From Sediminitomix flava (GTDB taxonomy: Bacteria > Bacteroidota > Bacteroidia > Cytophagales > Flammeovirgaceae), in contig NZ_QGDO01000004.1 in the NCBI RefSeq assembly GCF_003149185.1, positions 267,076 to 331,075 on the forward strand: DNA of 64,000 bases. Direction: 5' to 3'. Below are positions 18,871 through 29,800 of the stretch, one piece after another. How positions within the stretch are numbered: the first letter of the stretch is position 1; every line of letters starts with the position of its first letter. Both the position numbers and the translations under genes were made by a program. Under the pieces are notes generated by a model. It was not told the origin of the DNA. It saw only the letters and a program-made list of their open reading frames with translations, and did not search any database.

Positions 18871-19781
18871 TGAAAATAGCTGTACTATCTCGTAACCCTA
18901 ATCTTTACTCTACTAGAAGACTAGTAGAAGCCATAGAAAAAAATGGACATGAAAGCCTTGTTATCGACTTTCTGAAGTGTGATATCATTATGGATCAAGA
19001 AGGACCTTCTATTTATTATCGTGGTTCTCGTTTGAAAGATATTGATGCCATTATTCCAAGAATAGGAGCCTCTGTTACTTTCTATGGAACAGCAGTGGTA
19101 AGACAGTTCGAAATGATGGATGTCTTTGCCGCAGTTAGTTCTTTAGCCATAACAAGATCTCGAGATAAACTTAGAAGTCTTCAAATTCTTTCACAACAGG
19201 GAGTCGGACTTCCCAATACAGCATTCACTAATTATAGTAAAGGAGAAAAGAAAGTTTTAGAACATATCGGTGATGCCCCTGTCGTAATCAAGCTTTTGGA
19301 AGGTACACAAGGCTTAGGGGTTATTTTGGCAGAAACGAATAAAGCCGCAATATCTGTAGTAGAAGCATTCGAGAAGTTAAACACACGTGTAATTCTACAA
19401 GAATTCATTGAAGAAGCGGGTGGAGCAGATATCAGAGCTTTTGTAGTGGATGGAGAGATTGTAGGTGCAATGAAGCGCCAAGGTGCTGAAGGAGAATTTC
19501 GTTCAAATCTACACCGAGGTGGTAGTGCTAAGTTGATTAAGCTAAGTCGTAAAGAGAAATCTACGGCAATAAAAGCAGCAAAAGCAATGGGACTTTCTAT
19601 TGCTGGAGTAGACATGCTTCAATCTAAAAGAGGACCTGTAGTGATGGAGGTTAACTCTTCACCGGGTTTGGAAGGAATTGAGGCGGCTACAGGAGTTGAT
19701 ATCGCTGGTAAAATCATAGAGTTTATCGAGAAGTCAGCTTCTAAAAAGAAAAAGAAGAAAAAAGGTAAAATTAAGGCGTAG
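18870..19781 (+). CDS. rimK: RimK-family alpha-L-glutamate ligase (ATP-grasp)
   Basis: 303 aa, the normal size. The N-terminal pre-ATP-grasp domain contains [11 protein letters not shown] (about 65-75). The ATP-grasp core includes [16 protein letters not shown] (lysine and glycine-rich loop), [18 protein letters not shown], the FRSNLHRGG loop, and a metal-binding [13 protein letters not shown] near residue 260. RimK adds glutamates to the C-terminus of ribosomal protein S6 in E. coli; some homologues make poly-glutamate or act on other targets. The C-terminal tail is lysine-rich. It overlaps rimB by one base and is 3 bp from the next gene, so all three are one operon. Confidence 0.93.
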   Translation: MKIAVLSRNPNLYSTRRLVEAIEKNGHESLVIDFLKCDIIMDQEGPSIYYRGSRLKDIDAIIPRIGASVTFYGTAVVRQFEMMDVFAAVSSLAITRSRDKLRSLQILSQQGVGLPNTAFTNYSKGEKKVLEHIGDAPVVIKLLEGTQGLGVILAETNKAAISVVEAFEKLNTRVILQEFIEEAGGADIRAFVVDGEIVGAMKRQGAEGEFRSNLHRGGSAKLIKLSRKEKSTAIKAAKAMGLSIAGVDMLQSKRGPVVMEVNSSPGLEGIEAATGVDIAGKIIEFIEKSASKKKKKKKGKIKA

Positions 19782-19784
19782 AAT

Positions 19785-20720
19785 ATGCGTATCAAAAACA
19801 TAGAAATTGGATTAGGAGAAGTAAAAAGAATAGATGTAAATATTGCGAAACTTCCTTCTCATACTCCTATCGATATTCCAATCACAATTGCAAGAGGCAA
19901 AAAGCCTGGTCCAGTGTTATTGTTGATGGGAGGATTACATGGTGATGAGATTAATGGAATTGAAATCGTTCGTCGAATCATTGAAAAAGACTTACATATT
20001 CCTTCAAAAGGAACTGTAATCTGTATTCCAATTCTGAATATTTACGGATTTATCCATTTCACTAGATACGTACCCGATGGAAAAGATATTAACCGTTCTT
20101 TTCCGGGTAACAAGAATGGATCATTGGCATCTAGAGTCGCACATTTCATGATGAAAGATATTATCCCTCAGATTGATTATGGGGTAGATTTTCATACAGG
20201 AGGTGCAGACAGAACCAATTATCCACAAATCAGATGTATGTACAATGACTCTGTAAATGCGGAACTAGCCGATGCATTTTGTGCGCCATTTACCATGCAT
20301 TCTGCATACCGATCAAAGTCATTACGTCAGTCGGCAGCTAAACTCGGTAAAAAAATATTGGTTTATGAAGCTGGGGAATCTTCAAGGTTTGATGAACATG
20401 CTATCCAATTAGGAATTGATGGTACTATTCGCCTCATGAACCATTTAGGGATGTCAAAAAGAAAAGTATCTAAACCCAAATATAAAAATCAGTTTATCCG
20501 CAAATCATCTTGGATTAGAGCACAAGTTTCGGGAATTTTCCAAAGCGAAGTCAACCAAGGTGATCGTGTTACCAAGAAACAAACTGTAGGGTACATTACT
20601 GATCCATTTGGCGACTACAAGAAAAGTATAAAATCGCCTTCAGATGGTTTTGTGATTGGTTTAAACAATGACCCTATTCTTCATCAAGGAGATGCGGTTA
20701 TGCACATTGGAGTAGTTTAA
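19785..20720 (+). CDS. Succinylglutamate desuccinylase/aspartoacylase-family zinc hydrolase
   Basis: 311 aa. The M14-type zinc ligands are seen in GGLHGDEINGIEIVRR (HxxE at about residues 48-51) and in DFHTGG (about 140). The substrate-binding arginine region DGKDINRSFPG and YEAGESSRF (with the likely catalytic Glu) are present. A C-terminal barrel-sandwich-like part follows (about 230-311). The family removes acyl groups from amino acids or, in this genomic setting, may trim the glutamate tail made by RimK. It is located 3 bp after rimK and followed by a strong terminator. The exact substrate is inferred only from context. Confidence 0.88.
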   Translation: MRIKNIEIGLGEVKRIDVNIAKLPSHTPIDIPITIARGKKPGPVLLLMGGLHGDEINGIEIVRRIIEKDLHIPSKGTVICIPILNIYGFIHFTRYVPDGKDINRSFPGNKNGSLASRVAHFMMKDIIPQIDYGVDFHTGGADRTNYPQIRCMYNDSVNAELADAFCAPFTMHSAYRSKSLRQSAAKLGKKILVYEAGESSRFDEHAIQLGIDGTIRLMNHLGMSKRKVSKPKYKNQFIRKSSWIRAQVSGIFQSEVNQGDRVTKKQTVGYITDPFGDYKKSIKSPSDGFVIGLNNDPILHQGDAVMHIGVV

Positions 20721-20912
20721 AAAATAAAAATGCAAAAAGTAAAATTCCAATTGTGCAAAAAGTACAAAAACTGATTCAGTCAGTGTTTTATATTTGTGAT
20801 TAACAATAGATTGATCTAATTATGATCTATTCCAAATTTCTTCATTTTTCCATGAAAATACATCCCCATTTTCAGTGAATTAAAAAGAAATAGTTAAATC
20901 TGATACATAAAT

Positions 20913-20951
20913 AAAAAACGATGATTTCAAGTAGCGAAATCATCGTTTTTT
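20913..20951 (+). terminator. Terminator of the rimB-rimK-aspartoacylase operon
   Basis: A 16-bp perfect stem, AAAAAACGATGATTTC / GAAATCATCGTTTTTT, has a 7-nt loop and ends in a T-run. The stem can act in both directions. Confidence 0.85.
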
Positions 20952-21003
20952 CATATTATCAAAATTAAGTAGGTGGACAAATGATTACGGGTATTCTATT
21001 CGA

Positions 21004-21170
21004 AGAGTTAACGAAGTGATCTTCGAATTAAGAATGGGAATTAGAGTCTTCAGACTCGACATTTTAGCAAATTTTTCGAGTCTGAAGAACTGCGTCCGCC
21101 TCTGTATCCATTTATGAGTTCTTAGAATAACTCTAAGAACAGTAAAGTTTTATCTCGAAAATATATGCCC
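21004..21170. repeat. Dispersed intergenic repeat, copy 1
   Basis: It shares two blocks with copy 2 at 39023-39139. The first is AGAGTTAACGAAGTGA (21004-21019, identical). The second is a 62-bp block at 21083-21144 with four differences by eye, starting TGAAGAACTGCGTCCGCCTC and containing a hairpin (GTTCTTAGA / TCTAAGAAC). Both copies end in ATATGCCC. Copy 1 has an extra insert of about 50 bp with a 13-bp perfect inverted repeat (TCTTCAGACTCGA / TCGAGTCTGAAGA). It is located between convergent genes. Could be a MITE/REP-like element or a small RNA gene; no coding potential. Confidence 0.75.
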
Positions 21171-21176
21171 TAGTAA

Positions 21177-23609
21177 TTATTTAATCAGTTTAAATATAAC
21201 TTTCTCTGTTCCCTTAGTCACATTTAAGATATAGACACCAGAATTCCATTTATGTGTATCTATCCTGAACTCTGTACTTCCACTTTGCGGCAAAGATTCT
21301 GCTCGGTAAAATTTCTTTCCTAATACATTAGATACACTCAAAGTTATACCTTGTGAATCCGTCACAAGAAAGCTTTCATCGAGTTTACAGATAAGGTAAT
21401 CACTGAATGGATTGGGGTAAACCAAAATTTTCTGCTGAAGAGCGGAATCAAAGCCTGTTACCAAATTATCATCTTTATCTTCGTCTTTTTCCATATCAAA
21501 ATAAGTGATCAACTGATTTGCAAATTGCTCCTTCATTTGCTGATTGGACACACTTTCTACAGGGAAAGAGAGATAAACAACAGCGCCTTCTTCTTCACCA
21601 CTTCCAAAATGTCCTTTATATGCAATTCCTGCTACTTTATTAGGTTGATCAAATTCAAAGATTTTTATCGCTCCGCCTAAAGGTTGAATAGCATCAGGAT
21701 AGTCTTCGGGATAAACCTCCCCAAAAGCCAGTGTTGTTCCTGTAAAATATTCATTTACCGATTTTGCTGGCGAATAAGCCGACTCTCCGTCATCTACAAA
21801 ATCAGCTTTTAAGTACTGATTATAAAACACCTTGTCTGTGGCCGAACCTTTGACAGATAAATCCCAACCAATTTCAGAACCACAAACAAACAACTGTCCG
21901 CCGCTATTTAAGTAGGCTTTTACTAAATTCTGTTCACTCGGACTAAAAGTAGAAAAAGTCGTTGATTCATCTCCTGTAAACCAAATCACAATTTCATAAT
22001 CTTCCAATTGGATTTTTCTATCTACAATAACCTCGTTGGCTACTGAAGAAATACTATAATCTCGATCTAGTACTTTTTCAAAAATAGTACTGTAATCTGC
22101 CACAAAATCATGATATGCTTTTCCCCATGAACCACTTCCTCCATAGCGGTCAAAACCATCAACAATTAATAGTTTGCGTTGATTATTTCCCAAAGGACTA
22201 TAAGCATAAGTGTCTGTTTCTTGGCTAATATCTCCGTCAGCACTGACTGCCTGCAACTTAAAAAACTGTGAAGTACTCTCATTATTCTCTCTTGCTGCCA
22301 TTGAGAAACTGTATGAATCGACACCTTGGACTAAGGTAGATTCATCTTCAACAACCTCCCACTCTGTCGGTTGTGCAGCAGAACTTTGTAATAATCGATA
22401 CCCTGTCACAAACGAATCTGGACTTTCCGCCCAAGAAATCGATAGTTCGCCTTCTTCATTATCGCCAACATAATGTAGTGTAGGAGCATTTGGTTCAGGA
22501 CAGTCTCCATCAATACATTGACCATTATATTCAGCGACTACTGCATAAAAAATATCGTCTACCAATTCCCACCAAGTATCACCATTTGCAGCATAGCCAT
22601 TTGCATGAATAGCCACCGACACATCTATTGAAGGGATATAAAATGTAATACTTTTGTATCCTGTCAGTGTACCTGTATGTCCATGATGTACAATATTATC
22701 TTGAATCCAAAGTCTTGTTCCTAAGCCATAATCAGATGAGTTTGCAGAAGGCTTTATCATTTCAGCAAGCGATGCTTCACTCAAGAAGTCTTTGCCGTAA
22801 ATTGTTTTTACAAACTTGGCTACATCTGATGGCGTAGAAACCATTGCTCCCGCAGCTCCAACAGGACTTTTGTGATATTCGTAAGCTCTATAATTTTCAG
22901 CCAAATTTGAGATTTTATCTGTAGGACTGCTACTATCATCTAAAAATGTATCATCCAACTCAAGAGGCATAGTTATAAAATCAGAAAAAGCTTCTCTTAG
23001 ACTCTTTCCCGTTATTTCTTCGACTAATAACCCTAGTAAATAATAACCTGTATTTGAATAATTGTAAGATGCATTTGGCTGATGTGCTGGACCATTAGCA
23101 TTACTGTAAGAAAGAACTTCTTCGGCAGTCCAAACATGAGACGGATTATCTACGGCTTCATCCCAAAAAGCTGAATTATCAAAATGATCATAAACCCCTG
23201 CCGAATGGTTTAACAACTGTCTTATTGTAATAAGATCAGCATTGGGCAGTCCTTCTATTGTCAGGTAATCTGATAATTTATCATCAATATTCAACAGTTT
23301 TTTGTCTTGCAAATGCAAAACCAAAGCTGCTGTAAATGTCTTCGAAATACTCGCAATGTAAAACTGAGAAAGGGTATCCATCTCCGTTTGTGGTGACACT
23401 TGTGTATTCCCTTTTCCTACTGCTGCAAAGATATTCTCTCCTTCTGGAGTGTTTACAGCCAAAGCCACTCCTGGTACGCCTGTTTTCTCCCAAGAGGCTT
23501 GAAGTGTTTTTTGCAGATTTTCTTGAAAAGAAGTTTGTGCTAAAAGTGGATAGGAAGTGCTTAAAAAAGTAAGCAAAAATAAAATAGCGAATTGAGCTAT
23601 ACGGTTCAT
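21177..23609 (-). CDS. Secreted serine hydrolase (class C beta-lactamase fold) with fn3, GATase-like and T9SS sorting domains
   Basis: About 810 aa from the ATG at 23609. The ORF is open to 23726, but the extra part reads through an upstream terminator, while MNRIAQFAILFLLTFLSTSY begins a signal peptide ending LLAQ. The hydrolase domain (about 30-350) has the SxxK motif SISK (S87, K90), the second motif YSN in YNYSNTGYY, and HTG in HHGHTGTLTG, the KTG equivalent, so it should be active. These proteins are esterases, D-amino peptidases or carboxypeptidases. After it come a fn3 domain (about 375-475), a glutamine-amidotransferase-like/ThuA-like domain (about 480-700; LLIVDGFDRY, YEIVIWFTGDES, GGQLFVCGSEIGWD), and a T9SS type A sorting domain from VYPNPFSDYL to the end. 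The fn3-GATase-T9SS tail is also seen in other Bacteroidota exoenzymes. It lies downstream of the second S8 peptidase but behind a strong terminator. Confidence 0.92.
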   Translation of the reverse strand: MNRIAQFAILFLLTFLSTSYPLLAQTSFQENLQKTLQASWEKTGVPGVALAVNTPEGENIFAAVGKGNTQVSPQTEMDTLSQFYIASISKTFTAALVLHLQDKKLLNIDDKLSDYLTIEGLPNADLITIRQLLNHSAGVYDHFDNSAFWDEAVDNPSHVWTAEEVLSYSNANGPAHQPNASYNYSNTGYYLLGLLVEEITGKSLREAFSDFITMPLELDDTFLDDSSSPTDKISNLAENYRAYEYHKSPVGAAGAMVSTPSDVAKFVKTIYGKDFLSEASLAEMIKPSANSSDYGLGTRLWIQDNIVHHGHTGTLTGYKSITFYIPSIDVSVAIHANGYAANGDTWWELVDDIFYAVVAEYNGQCIDGDCPEPNAPTLHYVGDNEEGELSISWAESPDSFVTGYRLLQSSAAQPTEWEVVEDESTLVQGVDSYSFSMAARENNESTSQFFKLQAVSADGDISQETDTYAYSPLGNNQRKLLIVDGFDRYGGSGSWGKAYHDFVADYSTIFEKVLDRDYSISSVANEVIVDRKIQLEDYEIVIWFTGDESTTFSTFSPSEQNLVKAYLNSGGQLFVCGSEIGWDLSVKGSATDKVFYNQYLKADFVDDGESAYSPAKSVNEYFTGTTLAFGEVYPEDYPDAIQPLGGAIKIFEFDQPNKVAGIAYKGHFGSGEEEGAVVYLSFPVESVSNQQMKEQFANQLITYFDMEKDEDKDDNLVTGFDSALQQKILVYPNPFSDYLICKLDESFLVTDSQGITLSVSNVLGKKFYRAESLPQSGSTEFRIDTHKWNSGVYILNVTKGTEKVIFKLIK

Positions 23610-23695
23610 AATAGATTGATCTAAAAAGTAATGTATCCAAATATCTAGATTAATCTTGTGGTATATATGACCGAATTCAGTGATTTGGTAAATGA

Positions 23696-23734
23696 AAAAA
23701 GAGGTGATTTCAACGATCGAAATCACCTCTTTTT
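23696..23734 (-). terminator. Terminator of the second S8 peptidase gene
   Basis: An 11-bp perfect stem (GAGGTGATTTC / GAAATCACCTC) is extended by A/T pairs, with a 7-nt loop and T-runs on both sides. It lies about 70 bp after the peptidase stop and 87 bp before the serine hydrolase start. Confidence 0.85.
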
Positions 23735-23803
23735 GTGGATTTTGGACGAAATATTGAAGAGAAACATTCCCTAAGGAATGCTCCCTTCACTCATTACGTG
23801 GAC

Positions 23804-26800
23804 TTATTGTTTGATCATCTTCTCAGTTCTGATCACAACTCCATCTACACTTACAGTGTAAACATAAACTCCAGCGTGTAGCCTAGTTGCATCGAAAGCA
23901 ACTTTTTGAGCACCTGCTGACTGAGTCTCTGATAGTACTTCTGAAACAAGACTTCCTTGTAGATTATACAAAGCGATTGATACTTCTGATCTTTCACTTA
24001 ATGTATACTCAAAGTAAGTTGTTCCTGCTACTGGATTTGGATACTGAACGAATGAAGATGCTGATTCGTCTGATGAAAGAACCGTTGCTGGATCATACTC
24101 ATCTACTACAGCCGTAAATGTTCCAGTAACTACTCCACCTTTTTGATCATCTGCTGTGAAGTTTACAACAGTTTCTCCGATCTGAAGAGGAATCATTACT
24201 ACTTCATTACCCGCTTGAGTAAATGCTGCTACAGAATGATCAGCTACTTCAAAAGTGATGATCACCTCATCGTCTTCATCTACATCTGTTACAAAAGAAG
24301 AAATTGCTTCAAGCTCATTTCCATCTCTCATATTCAATGATACGATCTCTTCTACTACTACAACTGGAATGTTATTGTTGTTTTTCACAATCACTTCCAT
24401 TGGAAGTACATTCTCCATTCCATACTCGTCTGTAACCGTTAAGTTCATAACGTACTCACCTGCATCGTAGAAACCTGGTGCCATTGAGAAGAATGCGGTA
24501 TCACCTTCTGTAGAGAAAGTAACGAATTCTTCACCTTCAAATGCCCAAGTGTATGCATTCATTTCCTTATCCTCCGCAACTACTGTAAACTCGATTACCT
24601 CGTTTTCAGTTACAGAAATTGAATTTGGCTTATCAACAAATACTGGTGCTTGGTTAGCATGCATATGAATGTCGATCACTTCACCCGTATTATTTACATC
24701 GTTTGATGTAACTACAGCTTTAGCAAACATATCTGCATCTAATGCATAAGAAGCATCAAAAGTAGCAATGATCTCTAGGGAATCACCTACAGCTACTTCA
24801 CCTTCTTGCGTTGAGAATGACAACCACATGTTAGAAACTGCTGTTTCCTCTCCTGCAGCTACCATCCAACCTTCTGTTGCTAATGGAGCACCTTGAGTTG
24901 TGATATCATACCACTGATCTCCGCCCCAGAACATAAATCTATTTTCAATTGCTTCATCTTGAGAAATTGTTCCTTGCGGATACTCTACTCCGAAACCATA
25001 TTCAAAAATCACCCAGAACTTCTCGTTAGGAAGTATTTTAATTGCCTCAGACAATTCGAAGGTCATAAAACTACCCGCTGCATCCTCGCTAGATGTTTCT
25101 GTCGTAAACTCTTCAAAGTGAAGTGTCTCAGCAGTCCACACATCTGAACCTACACGGATTGTCACTGCGATATCTTGATTATCGGCTCCTTTAGGACGGT
25201 ACCAAGTTCTCACATGTGATAAGTTGAAACCTTGTTGCGGTGCTGTAAACCCTGTTCCTGATACAAATTGCTGACTTGCACCAAATCCTACCATTTCTGT
25301 AGGAACAGTATCCATTTCAGCATTGAAGTATTTCAACTCATTATTAAGCTCTAACTCTGAATCAGATTTTGTTTCTACAAATACAGGAGCTTCTGTAGCT
25401 GCCAATGTAGATATGACATTTGAAGATACTCTTTGCTCTACTGCGACTACTTCTTCTAATGCTTCTCCACGACTATGTTCAACTTCCATTGAGAAGTGAA
25501 TTACAGCTTCACCTTCTCTATTGTCAATTAAAATACGACGTGTTTCAGTTTGATCTGCATAGTTTGTGACTACGTTCATATCATCTGAAGTTACAACTAA
25601 TGTAGGCGAAGGAATTGCATTCCAAGTGATTGGCATACTTACCACCTTGCCATCACTGTAAGTCACATCAATTGTATCATACATTACATCGTACTCTCCT
25701 ACTGAAGGCGTAATGATTACTTTGTACATCGAAGAAGCTGTAGGTACAACATCTTGTCCTGCAATTGTTAGTTTAGCCAATTGACTCTCTGGGAACCAAC
25801 CTGTCTGAGGAGGGAACCATCTGAAGCCAGGGATTGTGCCCCAAATCTCAACAGCAACATCAGTATTACCTGACCTTGAAGCAAATCCTTCAATTTTTGC
25901 AGTACCAACACCTTCGTTTACAAATGAGAACTCTGCTTCATAAGAAGCTCCTCCAACAGCTACAATTGGTCCGAAATCAATACTATCCTCAACAGCTACT
26001 AATTCTGGAGCACCATTTACGTTTAGCTCCACTGGAATATTTACGGATGCATTCGCTGGATCATTTGTAGTAACTACGATATTTGAAGTATAGTTACCCG
26101 CAAATACATTACCCTCAAATACCATGTCGAAATCTTTCGACGTACCAGCTGGGATAGTGAAACGCTCTGAAGGAGACATTGTCACTACCATTCCATTTTT
26201 GTATGATGAACTAGAGAAACGGAATACTTCAGTTCCTAAAGTACCATCTGCATTTTCCGTACCTACAACTTCACCACCCAAAATTCTAGAACCTTCTACA
26301 GTTTTATACTGAATCTTGATTTCTCCTGACTTGAATAGAATCAATTGGTATTCAGCCATTGTAAATGAAGTACCAAAGAAATCAAGCATTGTATCCCATT
26401 GGAACGTTACTTTATCATCTTCAGCTAGGAAATAAATACCTGCGTCTTCATTGATATCAAATACCTTTTGTCTTGCCCAAAGTGGAGCAATAATGTTATT
26501 TACAGCGTCATTTTCTCCTAGTGTAAGTGGCGAACCTGCAAATCCACCTAAAGCTTGACCACCAGTAAATGAAACCAAACCATTATAAGCCATATATGCT
26601 TTGCTGTAAGACTCTCCGTAGAACATAAAGTCAAACCCTAACTCTACTTCATTCCAACCTGCATAATGATCTAATTTTGTTCCACCTGCAGATTTAAGAT
26701 CTGTCCACACGAAAGTAGGAGCAGAAGGGTCTGTTCCACCATTCAATACTTCAAAATTCGTCTTATATGAGTAAGTATATTCAGGAAGTTCCATTGCTGA

Positions 26801-29800
26801 AACAGCTGGAGAAACTGCCTCTCTTACATAAGCCCATTGCTCACCTGAGAATGATACCTGTAGATCACCCAATCCATCATTAGAGATAGAGAACGATTCT
26901 GTAACTTGCTCACCATATTCAATAGTCGCTGAAATCACATCCGTTGGAATAATTGCTACTGGAGGTTCAATAACGTTTGCGCTCAATGCTACTGAAATAG
27001 TTGTATCAGCAGAAACGATATCTAATGTATCCATTAATTCAGCTATCGCATCAGTATTCGCATTTACCTTTATGTACGAAGAATACTTAGGATTCAGGCT
27101 AATTGGTAGAGCATCAACTTCAATACTGAAGTTTCCATGACGAAGGGAAACATCTGTCACATTGATTGAACCAGTTCCTTCATTCATTACAACCACAACA
27201 TCTTGCTTAGTTGCTCCCTTGTATACATTACCCATATCGATAGCAGAAGTACTCGCCATCAATGAAGGATTTCCTCCTTCTGTTATGTCTACATTAAACG
27301 TTACGTGAGAAGTTGGAGCTGCTGGATCATTTGACGCAATAACTAATTTCTGGAATTGGTTACCTGCTGTTAGATCATCTGTTGTCAACTCATAGTCAAT
27401 TGTAACTGACTCACCTACCTGTAATAAACCACTTGTTAGTGAAATATCGTTAACCAAAGATACTCCTGGGCTCGCAAGCGTAATAGTAGTACTATCTTCA
27501 GTAACTTCTAAAATATCGTTATCTGTGTATTTCTGATAAATAAGAATACCATCATCCTGAGACGGACTCTCCATCGCTATGAACTGTCTAGTTGTCGTAT
27601 TCCAATCTTTGTAGCTCATCGTGATATCACCATTCTCTTTCACTACAAACTGAATAGAACCTGAACCGTAGTTTCCAAAAACAACATTGTTATAAGAAAC
27701 GATTAATTCACCAGCATTACGTTGGAAGAATACTTCACCACCTTTGATAAGGTCCATAGGGCTACCAATTGCAGAGAAATAACCACCTGTAATACGAGAA
27801 GAACCATAATCTAATGTAGAACCTTTACCGAATGCTTTCTCATCATCAAATAAAGTCAATACACCTCGGTCAGTGATATAAAGTTTGTTTACAGGCTTAC
27901 CAAAATAAGGGAATGCAAAACCTAAATCTACTTCGTAATAGTAGTTCTCAGTAACTTTAAAATATTCAGTTAAGCTTTCTCCAGAAGCAGAAATATCTGT
28001 CCAGTTGAAATTCGCTTTTACAGTATCAAAATCAGCCACATAACCATAGCTACTTCCATGATTTACACCTTCAATGCTATAATCAGGAGCATAACGAGGC
28101 ATGAAGAAATTCAATGGATAGTCTCCAGTATTTGTAAGCGTGAATGCGCCATTCAATGTATCACCAAGAGCAATGCTTGCAAAGTCATGTGAAGTTTGGT
28201 CAATCGTAATTTCTGAAGGAGCTACTGCTGCACCAAAAATATTAAATGCAAACTTATTTCCTTCTGTGTCTTTCAAACTAACTACGCCATTTTCGTTACC
28301 TGCTACTGAAGGCGTGAAACGGAATCGTAATGCTTGCTTTGAACGTGCAGGAACTGTTCTAGGCGTTTCCAACAATTCAAAGTGAGCATTTGAGACTTCA
28401 ATAGATTCTACAGGGAACAACCCGTAACCATAGTTAGCAATGTTCAATTCCATTTCTCTTGAAGCACCAACTAATACAGAACCAAAATCGTAGATTGGCA
28501 TAGACGCCAACTCATACTCACGTCCTTCTACATTAATCGTAACAGGAACTACTACTTCTTTCTCATCTGGATCGTTTGAACGAATACGGATATTTGAAGT
28601 ATAAGAACCGTTAATCAGGTTATCTGCATTTACATTGAAAGCTACATCAGTTGTATCCAATCCTAATACATCGCCTTCAGAAGGAGACAATGAAATATAC
28701 TCACCTAAATAGTCATTCTTTGAAATAGCAGACATACGCCATCCACCATCTACAATACCTAATTCATTTACCAACAATGGGTGCAAGTCAGCCCAAGACT
28801 CTCCATTAGAGTCTGAGAACTTCTGATGCAAAATAGCATTGTCTACATCTGCAACTCTACCAATTGATAATGGTATTAAGTTCTCCTCATCGGCTGGCAA
28901 GTGAACCACAACCCAGAAATAGTCATATGTAGAAATATAAACTTGATCTTCTAGCTTGATACTCCAATCTAAATGGTAATCAGATTTCCCACTAAACTCT
29001 TGTGTATGAACTGTATTAGCTGTTTCAATATCTCTACCTTTCTTAACCTCAATCGTAGCTGTAGTTCCGAAAGGTACACGCATACGAACTTTTAAGTCAG
29101 TCAAGTTAAAACCATTTGGATATGTGTTATCTACATAAAAACGAGTAGCTCCTGAGTTTGGCTTTTCACCATCTCCATTACCAATACCCAATGTTTGGTT
29201 CTTTTGGAAATCAATGTAAGACATTGTTCTTTCCTCAAATGCAGGAAGGTCATCTCCAACAGATGTCACTGCTGGTAATTCTTCTGCAATAATTGTCGCA
29301 GTTCCTTCAGAAGGTAAGAATACATCATTTACACCCGAAGTAGCAATATTAGTTGACTTATGCTTTACTGAAGCATTCCACTCTAATACACCTTCATCCA
29401 AGTTTCTAATTTCAAAAGAACCAGTTCCTTTAAGTTCACCATCAGTCAAATCAAATGCGATAGAAGCATCAGTATCGATATCTGGACCTGCATTTGTCAT
29501 CGCTTCAATTACGTTAGAAATACCTGAAGGATTTCCGAAACGATCTTTTGCAACAACAGTAATGAAGTAGTTTGTCTCAGGTACTAATTCTGTTACCTTG
29601 AAGTTATTTACAGCTCCAGTATCTGCTGACAAACGAGTAGAAACCATACTAGCTGAAGCAAAGTTTTCAGCTGTAATCTCACTTGTAGAATAGTATACAT
29701 CATAGTTAAATGCTCGTACATCATCCTCATCAGTTGTCGTAGTCCACTCTAAAGTAACAAAGTCTACTGAAGCTCCTGTTGCTACAAGGTCTGTAACAGC

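Larger units (their letters stand above)
20721..21176. other. Convergent intergenic region, 456 bp
   Basis: It contains the terminator of the rim operon (20913-20951) and copy 1 of a hairpin-rich dispersed repeat (21004-21170). The 190 bp before the terminator show nothing recognisable. Confidence 0.6.

Noticed and set aside
19232-19615. 127-aa minus-strand ORF inside rimK
   Set aside because: Fully antisense to conserved ATP-grasp motifs of rimK; no independent evidence.
20970-21176. Riboswitch or CRISPR-like array in the hairpin-rich region
   Set aside because: No regularly spaced repeats with unique spacers, and it lies at 3' ends of convergent genes, not in a 5' leader.
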